DNA of 64,000 nucleotides from Kosakonia cowanii JCM 10956 = DSM 18146 (GCF_001975225.1 NZ_CP019445.1:248001-312000), one strand, 5' to 3'. Counted from the stretch's first letter, positions 19,621 to 33,438 are shown. Numbers and translations are program-made. Notes: generated by a model not told the origin, from the sequence alone.

Positions 19621-20250
19621 TTGACTAACCTGAATTACCAACAGACGCACTTTGTCACCAGTGCGCCTGATATTCGCCACTTACCCGCCGATACCGGCAT
19701 CGAAGTGGCATTCGCTGGCCGCTCCAACGCCGGAAAATCGAGCGCACTCAATACGCTAACCAATCAAAAGAGCCTGGCGCGCACCTCTAAAACGCCGGGC
19801 CGTACCCAGCTAATCAACCTGTTCGAAGTCGTAGAAGGCAAACGCCTTGTCGACCTGCCCGGCTACGGTTATGCCGAAGTGCCGGAAGAGATGAAAATCA
19901 AATGGCAGCGCGCGCTGGGTGAATATCTGGAGAAACGTCAGTGCCTGAAGGGGCTGGTCGTACTGATGGATATCCGCCATCCGTTAAAAGATCTCGACCA
20001 GCAGATGATCCACTGGGCGGTAGCAAGCGAGATCCCTGTGCTGGTGCTGCTGACCAAAGCGGACAAGCTCGCCAGCGGCGCGCGCAAAGCGCAGGTTACG
20101 ATGGTGCGGGAAGCGGCAATTGCCTTTAACGGCGATGTGCAGGTTGAAGCGTTTTCGTCGCTGAAAAAACAGGGCGTGGATAAACTGCGCGAGAAGCTGG
20201 ATAGCTGGTTCTCTTCTATTGCGCCGGCAACAGAAGACGCAGGCGAATAA
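19621..20250 (+). CDS. engB: EngB (YihA/YsxC), ribosome-assembly GTPase
   Basis: Essential GTPase needed for 50S subunit maturation. G motifs are GRSNAGKSS (P loop), a TPGRTQ switch, [10 protein letters not shown] (G3) and TKADK (G4). I choose the TTG at 19621: it is preceded by GGAG 9 bases upstream, gives 209 residues beginning [11 protein letters not shown] as in E. coli, and suits the predicted transcription start. An ATG at 19606 would add five residues but has no ribosome binding site. It is divergent from csrC. Confidence 0.94.
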   Translation: MTNLNYQQTHFVTSAPDIRHLPADTGIEVAFAGRSNAGKSSALNTLTNQKSLARTSKTPGRTQLINLFEVVEGKRLVDLPGYGYAEVPEEMKIKWQRALGEYLEKRQCLKGLVVLMDIRHPLKDLDQQMIHWAVASEIPVLVLLTKADKLASGARKAQVTMVREAAIAFNGDVQVEAFSSLKKQGVDKLREKLDSWFSSIAPATEDAGE

Positions 20251-20298
20251 CCCTTCTGGCGCGGCGTCCGCTGCGCTTTATTGCTTTCTTTCGCGCAA

Positions 20299-20406
20299 TA
20301 AAAAACGCCCCAGTCATTACTGACTGGGGCGGCTAAATATTCAGCCAAATCCGATTACGTGAAGTAAAAGGTCTGAAAGATAGAACATCTTACCTCTGTA
20401 CCCTAC
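20299..20406 (-). ncRNA. spf: Spot 42 RNA
   Basis: Hfq-dependent sRNA of 108 nt, transcribed downstream of polA. The 5' end GTAGGGTACAGAGGTAAG and the terminator GCCCCAGTCAG-TAATG-ACTGGGGC with six T are the same as in E. coli, with one T fewer in the ATATTTAGCC linker. Family role: it represses many catabolic genes (galK, gltA and others) and is itself repressed by cAMP-CRP. A TGTGACAATCATT half-site upstream (near 20500 on the minus strand) may belong to that control. Confidence 0.97.
20341..20388 (-). CDS. spfP: SpfP, 15-residue protein encoded within Spot 42
   Basis: Inside Spot 42 an ATG at nucleotide 19 opens a 15-codon frame, MFYLSDLLLHVIGFG, closed by TGA. GAGGTAAG just upstream can serve as ribosome binding site. 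E. coli Spot 42 is reported to be a dual-function RNA whose peptide modulates CRP; this frame is the same length and appears unchanged. That the codons are kept despite RNA-level constraints is consistent with, but does not prove, translation here. Confidence 0.75.
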   Translation of the reverse strand: MFYLSDLLLHVIGFG

Positions 20407-20552
20407 GCGAATAACTCTACTCCCTTTTTGGATCTGGAAAAAGGACTTTTTGTAATTTCTTTTCAATTTTTACATACGGAATTCTAATGATTGTCACAAA
20501 AACGCCGCGTTATGTTGCTTAGTTACAGAAAAGTCCCTTTCCTGGCGCAGGC

Positions 20553-23339
20553 TTAGTGCGCTTGATCCCAGTTTGGCCCGCTTCCCACTTCCACCAGCAG
20601 CGGCACATCGAGTTGAGTACTGCTCTCCATCAGCTCATGGATCTTCTTCGTGACCGCCTCGATATCCTCTTTATGCACCTCGAACACCAGTTCATCGTGT
20701 ACCTGCATGATCATCCGCACGCGCGGCTTCTCTTGCTGTAACCACGCATCGACGGCGATCATCGCGCGTTTGATGATATCTGCCGCGGTGCCCTGCATCG
20801 GGGCGTTGATCGCCGCGCGCTCGGCGCCCGCACGACGGGCAGCGTTGCTCGATTTGATGTCCGGCAGATAGAGGCGGCGACCATCGAGCGTTTCAACATA
20901 GCCGCTCTCTTTCGCCTGCGCGCGGGTACGCTCCATATACTCCAGCACGCCAGGATAGCGCTCGAAGTAGAGATCCATATACTTCTGCGACTCTTTGCGC
21001 GGAATATTGAGCTGGCGCGAGAGGCCAAAGGCGCTCATGCCGTAGATCAGACCGAAGTTGATCGCTTTCGCGCTGCGGCGCTGCTCATTGCTTACGCTAT
21101 CCAGCGGCAGGCCAAACACTTCTGCTGCCGTTGCACGGTGAATATCCTGACCTTCAGCAAACGCTTTCAGCAAGCCCTTATCCCGTGAGAGGTGCGCCAT
21201 GATGCGCAGCTCGATCTGCGAGTAGTCCGCAGAGACGATGACGTAATCTTTCGGCGCGATAAAGGCCTGACGAATACGACGTCCCTCTTCATTACGCACA
21301 GGAATGTTTTGCAGGTTAGGATCGGTGGAGGACAAGCGTCCCGTCGCGGTCACTGCCTGGTGGTAAGAGGTGTGTACACGCCCGGTTTTAGGGTTGATCA
21401 TCAGCGGCAGCTTATCGGTGTAGGTCGATTTAAGCTTCGCCAGACCGCGATATTGCAGGATCACTTTTGGCAGCGGGTAATCCAGCGCCAGCTCTTCCAG
21501 CACCTCTTCTGAGGTCGACGGCGCGCCGCCCGGGGTTTTCTTCAGCGGTTTAATACCCTGTTTTTCAAACAGAATGGTTTGCAGCTGCTTGGTCGACGAG
21601 AGGTTAAACGCTTCGCCCGCGATCTCATGCGCTTTTTGCTCCAGCTCCGCCAGACGCAGGGTCAGCTCCTCAGAGTGCTTGTGCAGCACAGCCGGATCGA
21701 TATTGACGCCGTTGCGTTCGATGCGCGAAATGACCGGCACCAGCGGCATTTCAATATTCTGGAAGACATTCAGCGGGCCGGCGTGCTGTTGCAGCTCAGG
21801 CCACATCGCCAGATGGAGTTGCAGCGTGACATCAGCATCTTCCGCCGCATAATGCCCGGCCTCTTCCAGCGCAATCTGGTTGAAGGTCAGCTGGTTTTTA
21901 CCTTTCCCGGCGATCTCTTCGAAGGTCACGGTTTTGTGCTTCAACCAGCGCTGAGAGAGGCTGTCCATATCATGACGGCCAACAACGCTATTGAGGATGT
22001 AGGACTCAAGCATGGTGTCGAAGGCGATACCGCGCAGTTCGATGCCGTAATTTTCCAGCACGCCGCGATCGTATTTCAGGTTTTGGCCCACTTTGAGAAG
22101 CTTTTCATCTTCCAGCAGCGGTTTCAGCAGTTCCAGCGCGCGGTCGCGCGGGATCTGATCCGGCGCATCAAGGTAGTCATGGGCAACCGGTACATAGGCC
22201 GCCACGCCAGGTTCGATAGCAAAGGAGATGCCGACCAGATTGGCACTGATGTTATCCAGGCTGTCCGTTTCCGTATCGAAGGCAAACAGCGCCGCGCTTT
22301 TCAGTTTGCCGATCCAGCTCTGCAACGTCTCTTCATCAAGGATGGTGACGTAGTTTTCAGCAGAGAGGATAGCCGTCGGGATATCGGGCTCCGCTTCTAC
22401 CACAATCGTTTCCTGCGGCTTCGCGGCTGGCTTGCTTCCTCTCGCCTGCAGCCATTTTCCGGCTTCGACATCCGCCGTCCAGCGCTTGAATTCGTAACGC
22501 TTAAAGAGCTCCACCAGCTCTTCGGTGGCCGGCTGCTGAACTTCGAGCTGTTCGCTCGTCAGCTCCAGCGGAACGTCGGTTTTGATGGTCGCCAGCTGGT
22601 AGGAGAGGTAAGCGACCTCTTTATTCTGCTCCAGCTTCGCCGCCATGGTTTTCGCACCACGGAAGCTCAGTTCGGCAATCTTCTCCGGCGCGGCATAGAG
22701 CGAGTCGAGACCACCCAGCCCTTGTAACAGCGCCTGCGCGGTTTTTTCACCCACGCCAGGGACACCGGGGATGTTATCGGAGGAGTCGCCCATCAGCGCG
22801 AGGAAGTCGATAATCAGCTCTGGCGGTACGCCATATTTGGTAACGACCTCTTCCGGCCCCAAAATGGTGTTGGACATGGTATTGATCAGCGTGACGTTTG
22901 GTGTCACCAGCTGCGCCATATCTTTGTCGCCGGTACTGATCAGCACCGGACGCCCTTTTTTGTCCGCTTCACATGCCAGCGTGCCGATAACGTCATCCGC
23001 TTCAACACCCGACACCGCCAGCAGCGGCAGACCCATCGCTTTCACCATTGCATGCAGCGGCTCAATCTGCGCACGCAGATCGTCCGGCATCGGCGGGCGG
23101 TGGGATTTGTAATGTTCGAACAGCTCATCACGGAACGTCTTACCCTTCGCATCAAACACCACTGCGACATGCGTCGGCTGATACTGCAGCAACAGGCTGC
23201 GCAGCATATTCAACACGCCGTACATTGCGCCGGTGGGTTCTCCAACGCTGTTGGTCAGAGGAGGAAACGCATGATACGCGCGATAGAGGTAAGAGGAGCC
23301 GTCAACAAGAATGAGTGGGTTTTCGGGGATCTGAACCAT
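20553..23339 (-). CDS. polA: DNA polymerase I
   Basis: Repair and lagging-strand maturation polymerase of 928 residues. It has a 5'-nuclease domain (about 1-320, beginning [14 protein letters not shown]), a 3'-5' exonuclease domain (about 325-520, with FDTETDSL carrying the metal-binding Asp and Glu) and a polymerase domain (about 520-928, with [10 protein letters not shown] and VHDELVFEV containing the catalytic aspartates). The ATG at 23339 gives the E. coli N-terminus MVQIP; a start three codons upstream is unnecessary. spf lies 146 bp downstream on the same strand. A DnaA box is present upstream. Confidence 0.98.
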   Translation of the reverse strand: MVQIPENPLILVDGSSYLYRAYHAFPPLTNSVGEPTGAMYGVLNMLRSLLLQYQPTHVAVVFDAKGKTFRDELFEHYKSHRPPMPDDLRAQIEPLHAMVKAMGLPLLAVSGVEADDVIGTLACEADKKGRPVLISTGDKDMAQLVTPNVTLINTMSNTILGPEEVVTKYGVPPELIIDFLALMGDSSDNIPGVPGVGEKTAQALLQGLGGLDSLYAAPEKIAELSFRGAKTMAAKLEQNKEVAYLSYQLATIKTDVPLELTSEQLEVQQPATEELVELFKRYEFKRWTADVEAGKWLQARGSKPAAKPQETIVVEAEPDIPTAILSAENYVTILDEETLQSWIGKLKSAALFAFDTETDSLDNISANLVGISFAIEPGVAAYVPVAHDYLDAPDQIPRDRALELLKPLLEDEKLLKVGQNLKYDRGVLENYGIELRGIAFDTMLESYILNSVVGRHDMDSLSQRWLKHKTVTFEEIAGKGKNQLTFNQIALEEAGHYAAEDADVTLQLHLAMWPELQQHAGPLNVFQNIEMPLVPVISRIERNGVNIDPAVLHKHSEELTLRLAELEQKAHEIAGEAFNLSSTKQLQTILFEKQGIKPLKKTPGGAPSTSEEVLEELALDYPLPKVILQYRGLAKLKSTYTDKLPLMINPKTGRVHTSYHQAVTATGRLSSTDPNLQNIPVRNEEGRRIRQAFIAPKDYVIVSADYSQIELRIMAHLSRDKGLLKAFAEGQDIHRATAAEVFGLPLDSVSNEQRRSAKAINFGLIYGMSAFGLSRQLNIPRKESQKYMDLYFERYPGVLEYMERTRAQAKESGYVETLDGRRLYLPDIKSSNAARRAGAERAAINAPMQGTAADIIKRAMIAVDAWLQQEKPRVRMIMQVHDELVFEVHKEDIEAVTKKIHELMESSTQLDVPLLVEVGSGPNWDQAH

Positions 23340-23463
23340 GATATCCATGCCTGTTTTTTCAATTTACGCTAAAGGATGCCACAGACAGGATGAAAACATG
23401 AGTTTTTCCCGGTAAATGGCGGAAAAGATTTCGCGATCGTCGGGATCCCTCGCAGAAACATCC

Positions 23464-23472
23464 TGTGGATAA
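23464..23472 (-). promoter_or_regulatory. Consensus DnaA box upstream of polA
   Basis: The minus strand reads TTATCCACA, the perfect DnaA consensus, 125 bp upstream of the polA start. A second near-match (TGTGGATAG on the plus strand, 23606-23614) has one mismatch. The whole 423-bp divergent gap (23340-23762) is AT-rich. Apart from these boxes and a yihG promoter I see no gene in it; the open frames there lack homology and codon character. Confidence 0.7.
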
Positions 23473-23694
23473 GTTTGTGCACAGTTTTTAATTGGCTGGA
23501 TTTTTGTGGCTTTTCGTGGATCGTAAAAATATACAAAACCATTAAAATCAACACATTGAGAAGATAAAAAGGATCGCTGTTGCTTTTTGGTGATAATCTG
23601 CTCTGTGTGGATAGAAGAAAAAGGGCATTGCATTCTTCTTTACTATCTATCAAAAGCGCTGAATAAGGTTTCCTCATTGCCGCTCTCGCTTTTC

Positions 23695-23703
23695 TGATAA
23701 AAT
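23695..23703 (+). promoter_or_regulatory. Extended -10 promoter for yihG
   Basis: TGATAAAAT is an extended -10 element (TG, one base, then TAAAAT at 23698-23703). TTGCCG at 23677-23682 is a possible -35 at short spacing. Transcription would begin near 23710. Confidence 0.55.
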
Positions 23704-23762
23704 CGGCGCCTTGCACACCTTTTAGCAAGCATTTTGCTGCTAACTTTTTGAAATATTTAATC

Positions 23763-24671
23763 ATGTCGAGACTACCCGCGGTTATTACGCTCTTTTTTAG
23801 CGTTCTGTTAACCATCCTGCTTACTGCTGTCTGCTCTGTGCCGATTATTATCGCCGGCCTGATAAAACTGCTTATTCCGATCCCGCGTTTTTGGCGGGCG
23901 ATCTCTGCCTTCTGTAATGTGATGATGGCTTGCTGGTGCGAAGGCCTCTACTGGCTGCTGCGCCTCAATCCCCGGCTGGAATGGGATATTCAGGGGCTGG
24001 AGGGATTGAATAAAAGAAACTGGTATCTGCTTATTTGTAACCACCATAGTTGGGCAGATATCGTGGTGCTGTGTGTCCTGTTCCGCAAACAGATCCCGAT
24101 GAACAAGTACTTCCTGAAGCAGCAACTCGCCTGGGTGCCCTTTATCGGCCTGGCGTGCTGGGCGCTGGATATGCCTTTTATGCGCCGCTACTCACGAAGT
24201 TATCTGCTGAGGCATCCTGAAAGACGGGGCAAGGATGTTGAGACAACGCGCCGTTCGTGTGAGAAGTTTCGCCTGCAGCCGACAACGATGGTGAATTTTG
24301 TTGAAGGATCGCGTTTTACAGAAGAGAAACGGCGTCAGACACGCTCTTCGTTTAAGCATCTGCTGCCACCAAAAGCGGCGGGTATCGCGATGGCGTTAAA
24401 CGTTCTGGGTAAACAGTTCGACAAAATGCTGGATGTGACGCTTTGCTACCCCGAGAACGATAGCACGCCCTTTTTCGATATGCTCAGCGGCAAATTGACC
24501 CGTATCGTGGTGCGTATTGATTTGCTGGCGGTTCACGAAGGGTTGCATGGCGATTATATTAATGACAAGAATTTTAAGCGCAGCTTTCAGCAGTGGCTGA
24601 ATGGGTTATGGCTCGCTAAAGATGAACGTATAGACGCCATCAAAGCCACCTGTAAAAACGCCGGTCAGTGA
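23763..24671 (+). CDS. yihG: YihG, inner-membrane 1-acyl-glycerol-3-phosphate acyltransferase homologue
   Basis: Lysophospholipid acyltransferase family protein; E. coli YihG contributes to phospholipid acyl composition. An N-terminal hydrophobic region (about residues 5-40) precedes the catalytic HX4D motif in [11 protein letters not shown] and the acceptor-site motif NFVEGSRFT. The ATG at 23763 gives 302 residues. A TTG at 23748 would add five more. The extra N-terminal residues of the E. coli protein are encoded here (ANFLKYLIM), but the codon at its ATG position is GCT, so that start is lost. No strong ribosome binding site is seen for either choice. It converges on dsbA; E. coli yihF is absent between them. 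Confidence 0.92.
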   Translation: MSRLPAVITLFFSVLLTILLTAVCSVPIIIAGLIKLLIPIPRFWRAISAFCNVMMACWCEGLYWLLRLNPRLEWDIQGLEGLNKRNWYLLICNHHSWADIVVLCVLFRKQIPMNKYFLKQQLAWVPFIGLACWALDMPFMRRYSRSYLLRHPERRGKDVETTRRSCEKFRLQPTTMVNFVEGSRFTEEKRRQTRSSFKHLLPPKAAGIAMALNVLGKQFDKMLDVTLCYPENDSTPFFDMLSGKLTRIVVRIDLLAVHEGLHGDYINDKNFKRSFQQWLNGLWLAKDERIDAIKATCKNAGQ

Positions 24672-24679
24672 CCGGCGTT
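24657..24679. terminator. Shared hairpin between convergent yihG and dsbA
   Basis: AACGCCGGTCA (24657-24667) and TGACCGGCGTT (24669-24679) form a perfect 11-bp inverted repeat around a single base. The yihG stop codon lies within it and dsbA ends 4 bp beyond. T-rich sequence follows on the plus strand (ATCTTTACTTCTTCT) and the minus-strand side ends TTTTTAC, so it can act in both directions. Confidence 0.8.
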
Positions 24680-24683
24680 ATCT

Positions 24684-25307
24684 TTACTTCTTCTCAACCA
24701 GGAACTTCACCGTATCAGCGTAGCTTTTCACAAACGCATCAAGGCTACTGCCGTCCATACCGCGTTGATCGATCTGGTATTTACCGTTGACGAACATCGC
24801 GGGTACACCCTGCAACTGCAGATCGGCCGCAGCTTTCTCTTGCTGGGCAACCAGTGATTTCACCACGAAGCTGTTCCAGGCAGCGTCGTACTCTTCGCCC
24901 TTCACGCCGGCTTTGATAAATACGTCACGAATGTCAGCAACGGTTTGAACAGTCTGCGTTTTTTGTACCGCTTCAAACATCGGGGAGCTGATTTTATCTT
25001 CCACGCCCAGCGCCATGGCTACTGCCCAGGCCTGCGTCATCTCTTTGCCCAGCGGCCCCAGGAACTCGACGTGGTATTTGGTCATTTTTGTCCCCTGCGG
25101 CAGTTTCTTTTTCACCGCTTCGGAGACGTGCCAGACCTGCTCAAAGTCGTAGCAGTGCGGGCAATAGAATGAGAAGAACTCCAGCACCTGCGGTTCACCG
25201 GCGACCGGCTTATCCAGCGTGTTGTACTGCTTACCTTCGGTAATGTCTGCTGCCGAAGCGCTAAATGCCAGAATCATTCCTGCCAGCGCCAGCCAAATCT
25301 TCTTCAT
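24684..25307 (-). CDS. dsbA: DsbA, periplasmic thiol:disulfide oxidase
   Basis: Introduces disulfide bonds into exported proteins and is reoxidised by DsbB. It is 207 residues with a Sec signal peptide ([19 protein letters not shown]), a thioredoxin fold and the active site CPHC in FYCPHCYDF; the cis-proline lies in the GVPAM segment. I use the ATG at 25307, which gives the E. coli N-terminus, rather than one two codons upstream. It starts 16 bp after srkA, as in the E. coli srkA-dsbA operon, which is induced by Cpx stress through a promoter upstream of srkA. Confidence 0.97.
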   Translation of the reverse strand: MKKIWLALAGMILAFSASAADITEGKQYNTLDKPVAGEPQVLEFFSFYCPHCYDFEQVWHVSEAVKKKLPQGTKMTKYHVEFLGPLGKEMTQAWAVAMALGVEDKISSPMFEAVQKTQTVQTVADIRDVFIKAGVKGEEYDAAWNSFVVKSLVAQQEKAAADLQLQGVPAMFVNGKYQIDQRGMDGSSLDAFVKSYADTVKFLVEKK

Positions 25308-25323
25308 GGTCAACTCTCTCCGT

Positions 25324-26310
25324 TTAATACATGGGGGTTAATGCTAAAGGGGGTTCTTGCAGAACCTTCACCTGTTCAAGAAAAATGTGCGTCTGATTGC
25401 GCCAGTGATCTTCGCTGTTCAACCAGGGGAAATTTTTAGGAAACGCGGGATCGTCCCAGCGGCGGATAAGCCACGCCAGATAGTAGACCAGACGCATGGC
25501 GCGCAGCGGTTCAATCAGGGCAAGCTCCGCGGTATCAAACTCGCAAAACTCTTCGTAGGCTTCGACGATCATCTCCAGCTGCATGCGCTGCTCGGCTTTA
25601 TCACCGTGCAACAACATCCATAAATCTTGTACCGCCGGGCCATTACGCGCATCGTCTAAATCGACAAACATTGGGCCATCTCGCCAGAGAATATTCCCGG
25701 CATGACAATCCCCATGCAGACGCAGCAAGTTGGCGCGATTATGCCACTGCGCCATAACGGCATCGATAAGCTTATCAACTGCGCTCAAAAACGCCTCTTT
25801 TAAGCTTGTCGGGATTAGCGAGGTGGTCTCAAAAAGCTGGCGCGGCTCGCGCAAATATTCGTTAACCCCCATGTCAGGACGATGGGTAAAACGCTTTTGA
25901 CGGCCGGTCTGGTGCAGACGACCAAGATAGCGGCCAACCCACTCCATCTGATCGAGGTTGTCCGCTTCAAACTGGCGGCCGCCAACGCTCGGGAAAACGG
26001 CGAAGAGAAAATCCTGGTGGGTGAGTAAGGTTTCATTATTAAACGCGAGCGGTGCGGCGACCGGCACATCATTCTCTTGCAGGTCGAGCGCAAACTGATG
26101 CTCTTCGCGTATCTGTTCCGCTGACCAGCGCTGCGGGCGGTAGAACTTCACGACATAGCGGCGGCGATCTTCGTCCTGAAACTGATAAACACGGTTTTCG
26201 TAGCTATTAAGCGGAGTGAGGCCGGAATCGACCCGGATCCCCTGCGCGAAAAGCGCATCCATGATGGTATCCGGGTGAAGCGTCTGGAAAGTAAAAGCGT
26301 TACAGGTCAT
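25324..26310 (-). CDS. srkA: SrkA (YihE), stress response protein kinase
   Basis: Ser/Thr kinase with a choline/aminoglycoside kinase fold, reported to counter stress-induced cell death and regulated by Cpx. It is 328 residues, as in E. coli. Visible motifs are [11 protein letters not shown] (ATP-binding lysine), [12 protein letters not shown] (Brenner's motif with the catalytic Asp) and [11 protein letters not shown] (metal-binding Asp). It is followed closely by dsbA. Confidence 0.95.
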   Translation of the reverse strand: MTCNAFTFQTLHPDTIMDALFAQGIRVDSGLTPLNSYENRVYQFQDEDRRRYVVKFYRPQRWSAEQIREEHQFALDLQENDVPVAAPLAFNNETLLTHQDFLFAVFPSVGGRQFEADNLDQMEWVGRYLGRLHQTGRQKRFTHRPDMGVNEYLREPRQLFETTSLIPTSLKEAFLSAVDKLIDAVMAQWHNRANLLRLHGDCHAGNILWRDGPMFVDLDDARNGPAVQDLWMLLHGDKAEQRMQLEMIVEAYEEFCEFDTAELALIEPLRAMRLVYYLAWLIRRWDDPAFPKNFPWLNSEDHWRNQTHIFLEQVKVLQEPPLALTPMY

Positions 26311-26385
26311 CCTGGGATCCGAAAATACGACGAATGATTCAGGATATCATTTTGGGCCGTTTTCGGTGGCTCCTCTTACAAGGTT

Positions 26386-26655
26386 TTACTCTTTAATCAC
26401 GCCGCGGGCGCGCAGCAACGCGGTTTTGAAATCCTCTTCGTAATCTTTTTGAATGCCCGGGATCGCTGCGTCTTTTGCCGAGTCGCGCATTTTCAGGTGA
26501 TAGATCAGGATGTCATCACTTAAATCTGCCAGTTCGCCTTCATAACCTGACTCTTGCGCCAGTTTCTGTAAAAATTGCATTAAATTGAGTTCGGGCTCTT
26601 TCTGCCAGGCTGGCTGGAGAAGTTCGATAACTTCGTTAAGGCGTTTACATTTCAT
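26386..26655 (-). CDS. yihD: YihD, conserved small protein
   Basis: An 89-residue protein of the DUF1040 family with no established function. The start is the ATG at 26653-26655, preceded by GGAGC at normal distance, giving [17 protein letters not shown] as in E. coli; an in-frame ATG ten codons upstream lacks support. It is probably co-transcribed with srkA and divergent from mobA, with 69 bp between the starts. Confidence 0.93.
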   Translation of the reverse strand: MKCKRLNEVIELLQPAWQKEPELNLMQFLQKLAQESGYEGELADLSDDILIYHLKMRDSAKDAAIPGIQKDYEEDFKTALLRARGVIKE

Positions 26656-26724
26656 GTATCTGCTCCTTATTTTGTGTTCCGACACGTTAGCAGGGTCAAT
26701 CCCACAATAAAAGAGGCGTTACTG

Positions 26725-27309
26725 GTGAAGGATAGCAGTGCAGTGCTCGGCGTCGTGCTGGCTGGCGGCAAAGCGTCACGTATGGCGGGCAAAGACAAAG
26801 GGTTGCTGGAGCTTAACGGTAAACCGCTCTGGCAACATGTCGCCGGGCGATTAGCACCCCAGGTGAAGAGCGTGGCAATCAGCGCCAATCGCAATCTTGA
26901 TACCTATCGCCTCAGCGGCCTGCCGGTCATTGAGGACACTCTACGTGACTTCCCGGGCCCGCTTGCTGGGATGTTGGCTGCTTTACAACAGTGCGAAGCC
27001 GAATGGTTCCTCTTTTGCCCCTGTGATACGCCCTATATTCCGGCCGATCTCTTATCGCGTTTACTGGCCGGCCGCGGCCAGGCTCCGGCAGTCTGGGTGC
27101 ATGATGGCGAACGCGATCACCCTGTGATTGCTCTGCTTCATCGGGACCTTTCACCGCGCCTGGAAGCGTGGCTGGCACAAGGTGAGCGCAGGGTTATGAT
27201 GTTTATGCGCGAAGCAGGTGGGCATGCGATAGATTTCAGCGATCGCCGTGCGGCATTTGCCAATGTGAATACGCCTGACGATCTCGCGCGTTGGCAGGAG
27301 AGATCATGA
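26725..27309 (+). CDS. mobA: MobA, molybdenum cofactor guanylyltransferase
   Basis: Attaches GMP to molybdopterin to form the MGD cofactor that formate dehydrogenase FdoG in this window requires. The nucleotidyltransferase signature [19 protein letters not shown] stands at the N-terminus. A GTG at 26725, preceded by AGAGG at 8-base spacing, gives 194 residues, the exact E. coli length, so I prefer it to the longer GTG-initiated frame from 26674. The stop overlaps the mobB start. Confidence 0.95.
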   Translation: MKDSSAVLGVVLAGGKASRMAGKDKGLLELNGKPLWQHVAGRLAPQVKSVAISANRNLDTYRLSGLPVIEDTLRDFPGPLAGMLAALQQCEAEWFLFCPCDTPYIPADLLSRLLAGRGQAPAVWVHDGERDHPVIALLHRDLSPRLEAWLAQGERRVMMFMREAGGHAIDFSDRRAAFANVNTPDDLARWQERS

Positions 27310-27821
27310 TCCCATTACTTGCGGTGGCGGCCTGGAGCGGAACGGGTAAGACGACACTGTTGAAAAAGCTGATTCCGGCGCTGTGCGCACGAGGCATTCG
27401 TCCCGGCTTAATCAAGCATACCCATCATGATATGGATTTGGATACGCCGGGCAAGGATAGTTATGAGTTACGTAAGGCAGGCGCAGCGCAGACGCTGGTC
27501 GCCAGCAGTCAACGATGGGCATTAATGATGGAAACGCCTGATGAAACGGGGCTGGATCTTAACTGGCTGGTCAGCAGGATGGATGCGACAAAGCTGGATT
27601 TGGTGCTTGTAGAAGGCTTTAAACATGAACCGGTGCCTAAGATCCTGCTTTGGCGCGCAGATTGTGGGCATGACATTAGTGAGTTAACGATAGATGAACA
27701 TTCGATCGCGGTTGCGAGCGATGTTGAACTGGCGCTGTCTGTACCGGTGCTGGATATTAATGATATTGAGGAAGTTGCGGAGTTTGTCTTGCAGTGGTTA
27801 GGACAGAAAGAGGCTGTTTAA
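27306..27821 (+). CDS. mobB: MobB, GTP-binding adaptor of molybdenum cofactor synthesis
   Basis: P-loop GTPase that binds MobA and assists, without being essential for, MGD cofactor assembly. It is 171 residues with Walker [10 protein letters not shown] and the conserved IKHTHHDMD and LVEGFKHE segments. The ATG at 27306 overlaps the mobA stop as ATGA. It converges on the 5S end of the rRNA operon, as at E. coli rrnA. Confidence 0.95.
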   Translation: MIPLLAVAAWSGTGKTTLLKKLIPALCARGIRPGLIKHTHHDMDLDTPGKDSYELRKAGAAQTLVASSQRWALMMETPDETGLDLNWLVSRMDATKLDLVLVEGFKHEPVPKILLWRADCGHDISELTIDEHSIAVASDVELALSVPVLDINDIEEVAEFVLQWLGQKEAV

Positions 27822-27864
27822 GCGCTACTTGCCATTTTATTGGGCGTTTTTTCCCGCAGAAAGC

Positions 27865-27893
27865 AAAAAACCCCAGCCGTGAGGCTGGGGTTC
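27865..27893 (-). terminator. Terminator of the rRNA operon
   Basis: Stem CCCCAGCC-GTGA-GGCTGGGG (27871-27890), with six A immediately left of it, hence six U in the minus-strand transcript. It lies 10 bp beyond the 5S 3' end and 43 bp from the convergent mobB stop. Confidence 0.92.
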
Positions 27894-27903
27894 TTCTTAT
27901 TTG

Positions 27904-28023
27904 ATGCCTGGCAGTTCCCTACTCTCGCATGGGGAGACCCCACACTACCATCGGCGCTACGGCGTTTCACTTCTGAGTTCGGCATGGGGTCAGGTGGGAC
28001 CACCGCGCTAGTGCCGCCAGGCA
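27904..28023 (-). rRNA. rrf: 5S ribosomal RNA
   Basis: 120 nt, from TGCCTGGCGGC at the 5' end to CCAGGCAT at the 3' end, with complementary ends as expected. No tRNA-Asp gene follows it, unlike E. coli rrnH. Confidence 0.97.
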
Positions 28024-28112
28024 AATTCTGTTGCCATCCCGCGTTAGCCGGACGGCTTAATCTGTATCAGCTGAAAATCATCTCTCATCCGCCAAAACAT
28101 CTTCGGCGTTGT

Positions 28113-31018
<2,906 letters not shown>

Positions 31019-31121
31019 TCACAACCCGAAGACGTTTCGTAAAACATCATCAGTTGCGAAAATTTGAGAGACTCACGGAACAATTCGCATTGTTCTGTGT
31101 TTCAATTTTCAGCTTGATCCA

Positions 31122-31139
31122 GATTTTTAAAGAGCAAAA
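31122..31139 (-). promoter_or_regulatory. boxA-like antitermination site in the 16S-23S spacer
   Basis: The minus strand reads TGCTCTTTAAAAATCTGG about 100 nt before 23S. It matches the boxA core TGCTCTTTAA recognised by NusB/NusE in rrn spacers. Confidence 0.75.
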
Positions 31140-31196
31140 CTTCGCAGCACACACAGAATGTGTACTCTGAAGTTTTCTAGTGACGAACAGTGAGGA

Positions 31197-31272
31197 TGGT
31201 GGAGCTATGCGGGATCGAACCGCAGACCTCCTGCGTGCAAAGCAGGCGCTCTCCCAGCTGAGCTATAGCCCC
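31197..31272 (-). tRNA. alaT: tRNA-Ala (anticodon UGC)
   Basis: 76 nt with encoded CCA. The acceptor stem is GGGGCTA/TAGCTCC and the anticodon loop reads CTTTGCACG around TGC. It is the second tRNA in the transcript, following tRNA-Ile, the arrangement of E. coli rrnA, rrnD and rrnH. The symbol follows rrnA and is provisional because the operon is a hybrid. Confidence 0.96.
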
Positions 31273-31296
31273 ATCGTAGTTAAACTCTGTACCTTG

Positions 31297-31379
31297 AATT
31301 CGTTTCCGGGCGCGGCGTGATGGAGCGAAGCATACGTAACGTATGTGAGCTTCAGCACAACAAAGCACGGGAGCGAATT
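31297..31379. repeat. Symmetric imperfect hairpin between the two spacer tRNAs
   Basis: Outer arms AATTCG (31297-31302) and CGAATT (31374-31379) and inner arms CATACG (31331-31336) and CGTATG (31340-31345) share the same centre at 31338, with partial pairing between. The 83-nt element starts directly after the CCA end of tRNA-Ile and ends 24 nt before tRNA-Ala. Confidence 0.7.
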
Positions 31380-31456
<77 letters not shown>

Positions 31457-31529
31457 GCAGAGATTTTCACTGCTCGTTATTTTTCATCAGACAATCTGTG
31501 TGGACACTGCAGGGAAAGGTTCTTTAAGG

Positions 31530-33071
<1,542 letters not shown>

Positions 33072-33201
33072 AAAGTTTGATGCTCATCGAATTAAACCGT
33101 AATGAATTACGTGTTCACCCGTGAGACTTGGTATTCATTTAGTGTCCGAAGACATTAAGAATCCATGTCACCTGAGTGCCCACACAGATTGTCTGATAAA
33201 T

Positions 33202-33213
33202 TGTTAAAGAGCA
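33202..33213 (-). promoter_or_regulatory. Leader boxA of the rRNA operon
   Basis: The minus strand reads TGCTCTTTAACA, the consensus rrn boxA, about 130 nt upstream of mature 16S. It nucleates the antitermination complex. Confidence 0.88.
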
Positions 33214-33251
33214 GTTGCGACGCGCTTCAGCGCTCTGTCGCGAGGTGGCGT

Positions 33252-33279
33252 ATATTACGCTTTCCTCTTTCAGAGTCAA
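33252..33279 (-). promoter_or_regulatory. rrn promoter P2
   Basis: The minus strand has TTGACT (-35, 33274-33279), a 16-bp spacer and TAATAT (-10, 33252-33257), about 110 bp downstream of P1. Confidence 0.85.
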
Positions 33280-33361
33280 CCCTGAATTTCAGGATTTTTT
33301 CTCTTCCGACTTAACGTCGCTGCAAGCTGTTGTTTGCTTAGCGCCGTGTCGATGGAGGCTC

Positions 33362-33389
33362 ATTATAGGGAGCCTACGAGGAATGACAA
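33362..33389 (-). promoter_or_regulatory. rrn promoter P1
   Basis: The minus strand has TTGTCA (-35, 33384-33389), a 16-bp spacer and TATAAT (-10, 33362-33367), matching E. coli rrn P1 promoters. Only about 50 bp separate the -35 from the gmhB stop, so an A/T-rich UP element and any Fis sites must lie in that gap or overlap the gmhB 3' end. The sequence immediately upstream (GCATTTTTCCG on the minus strand) is A/T-rich. Confidence 0.9.
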
Positions 33390-33438
33390 GCGGAAAAATG
33401 CATTTTTATTTCAACCGCTCATCTTTTCAACATAACGG

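Noticed and set aside
23369-23815. Minus-strand open frames of 89 and 148 codons in the polA-yihG gap
   Set aside because: They overlap the yihG start and promoter, have irregular composition and no recognisable family. The gap is better explained as regulatory DNA.
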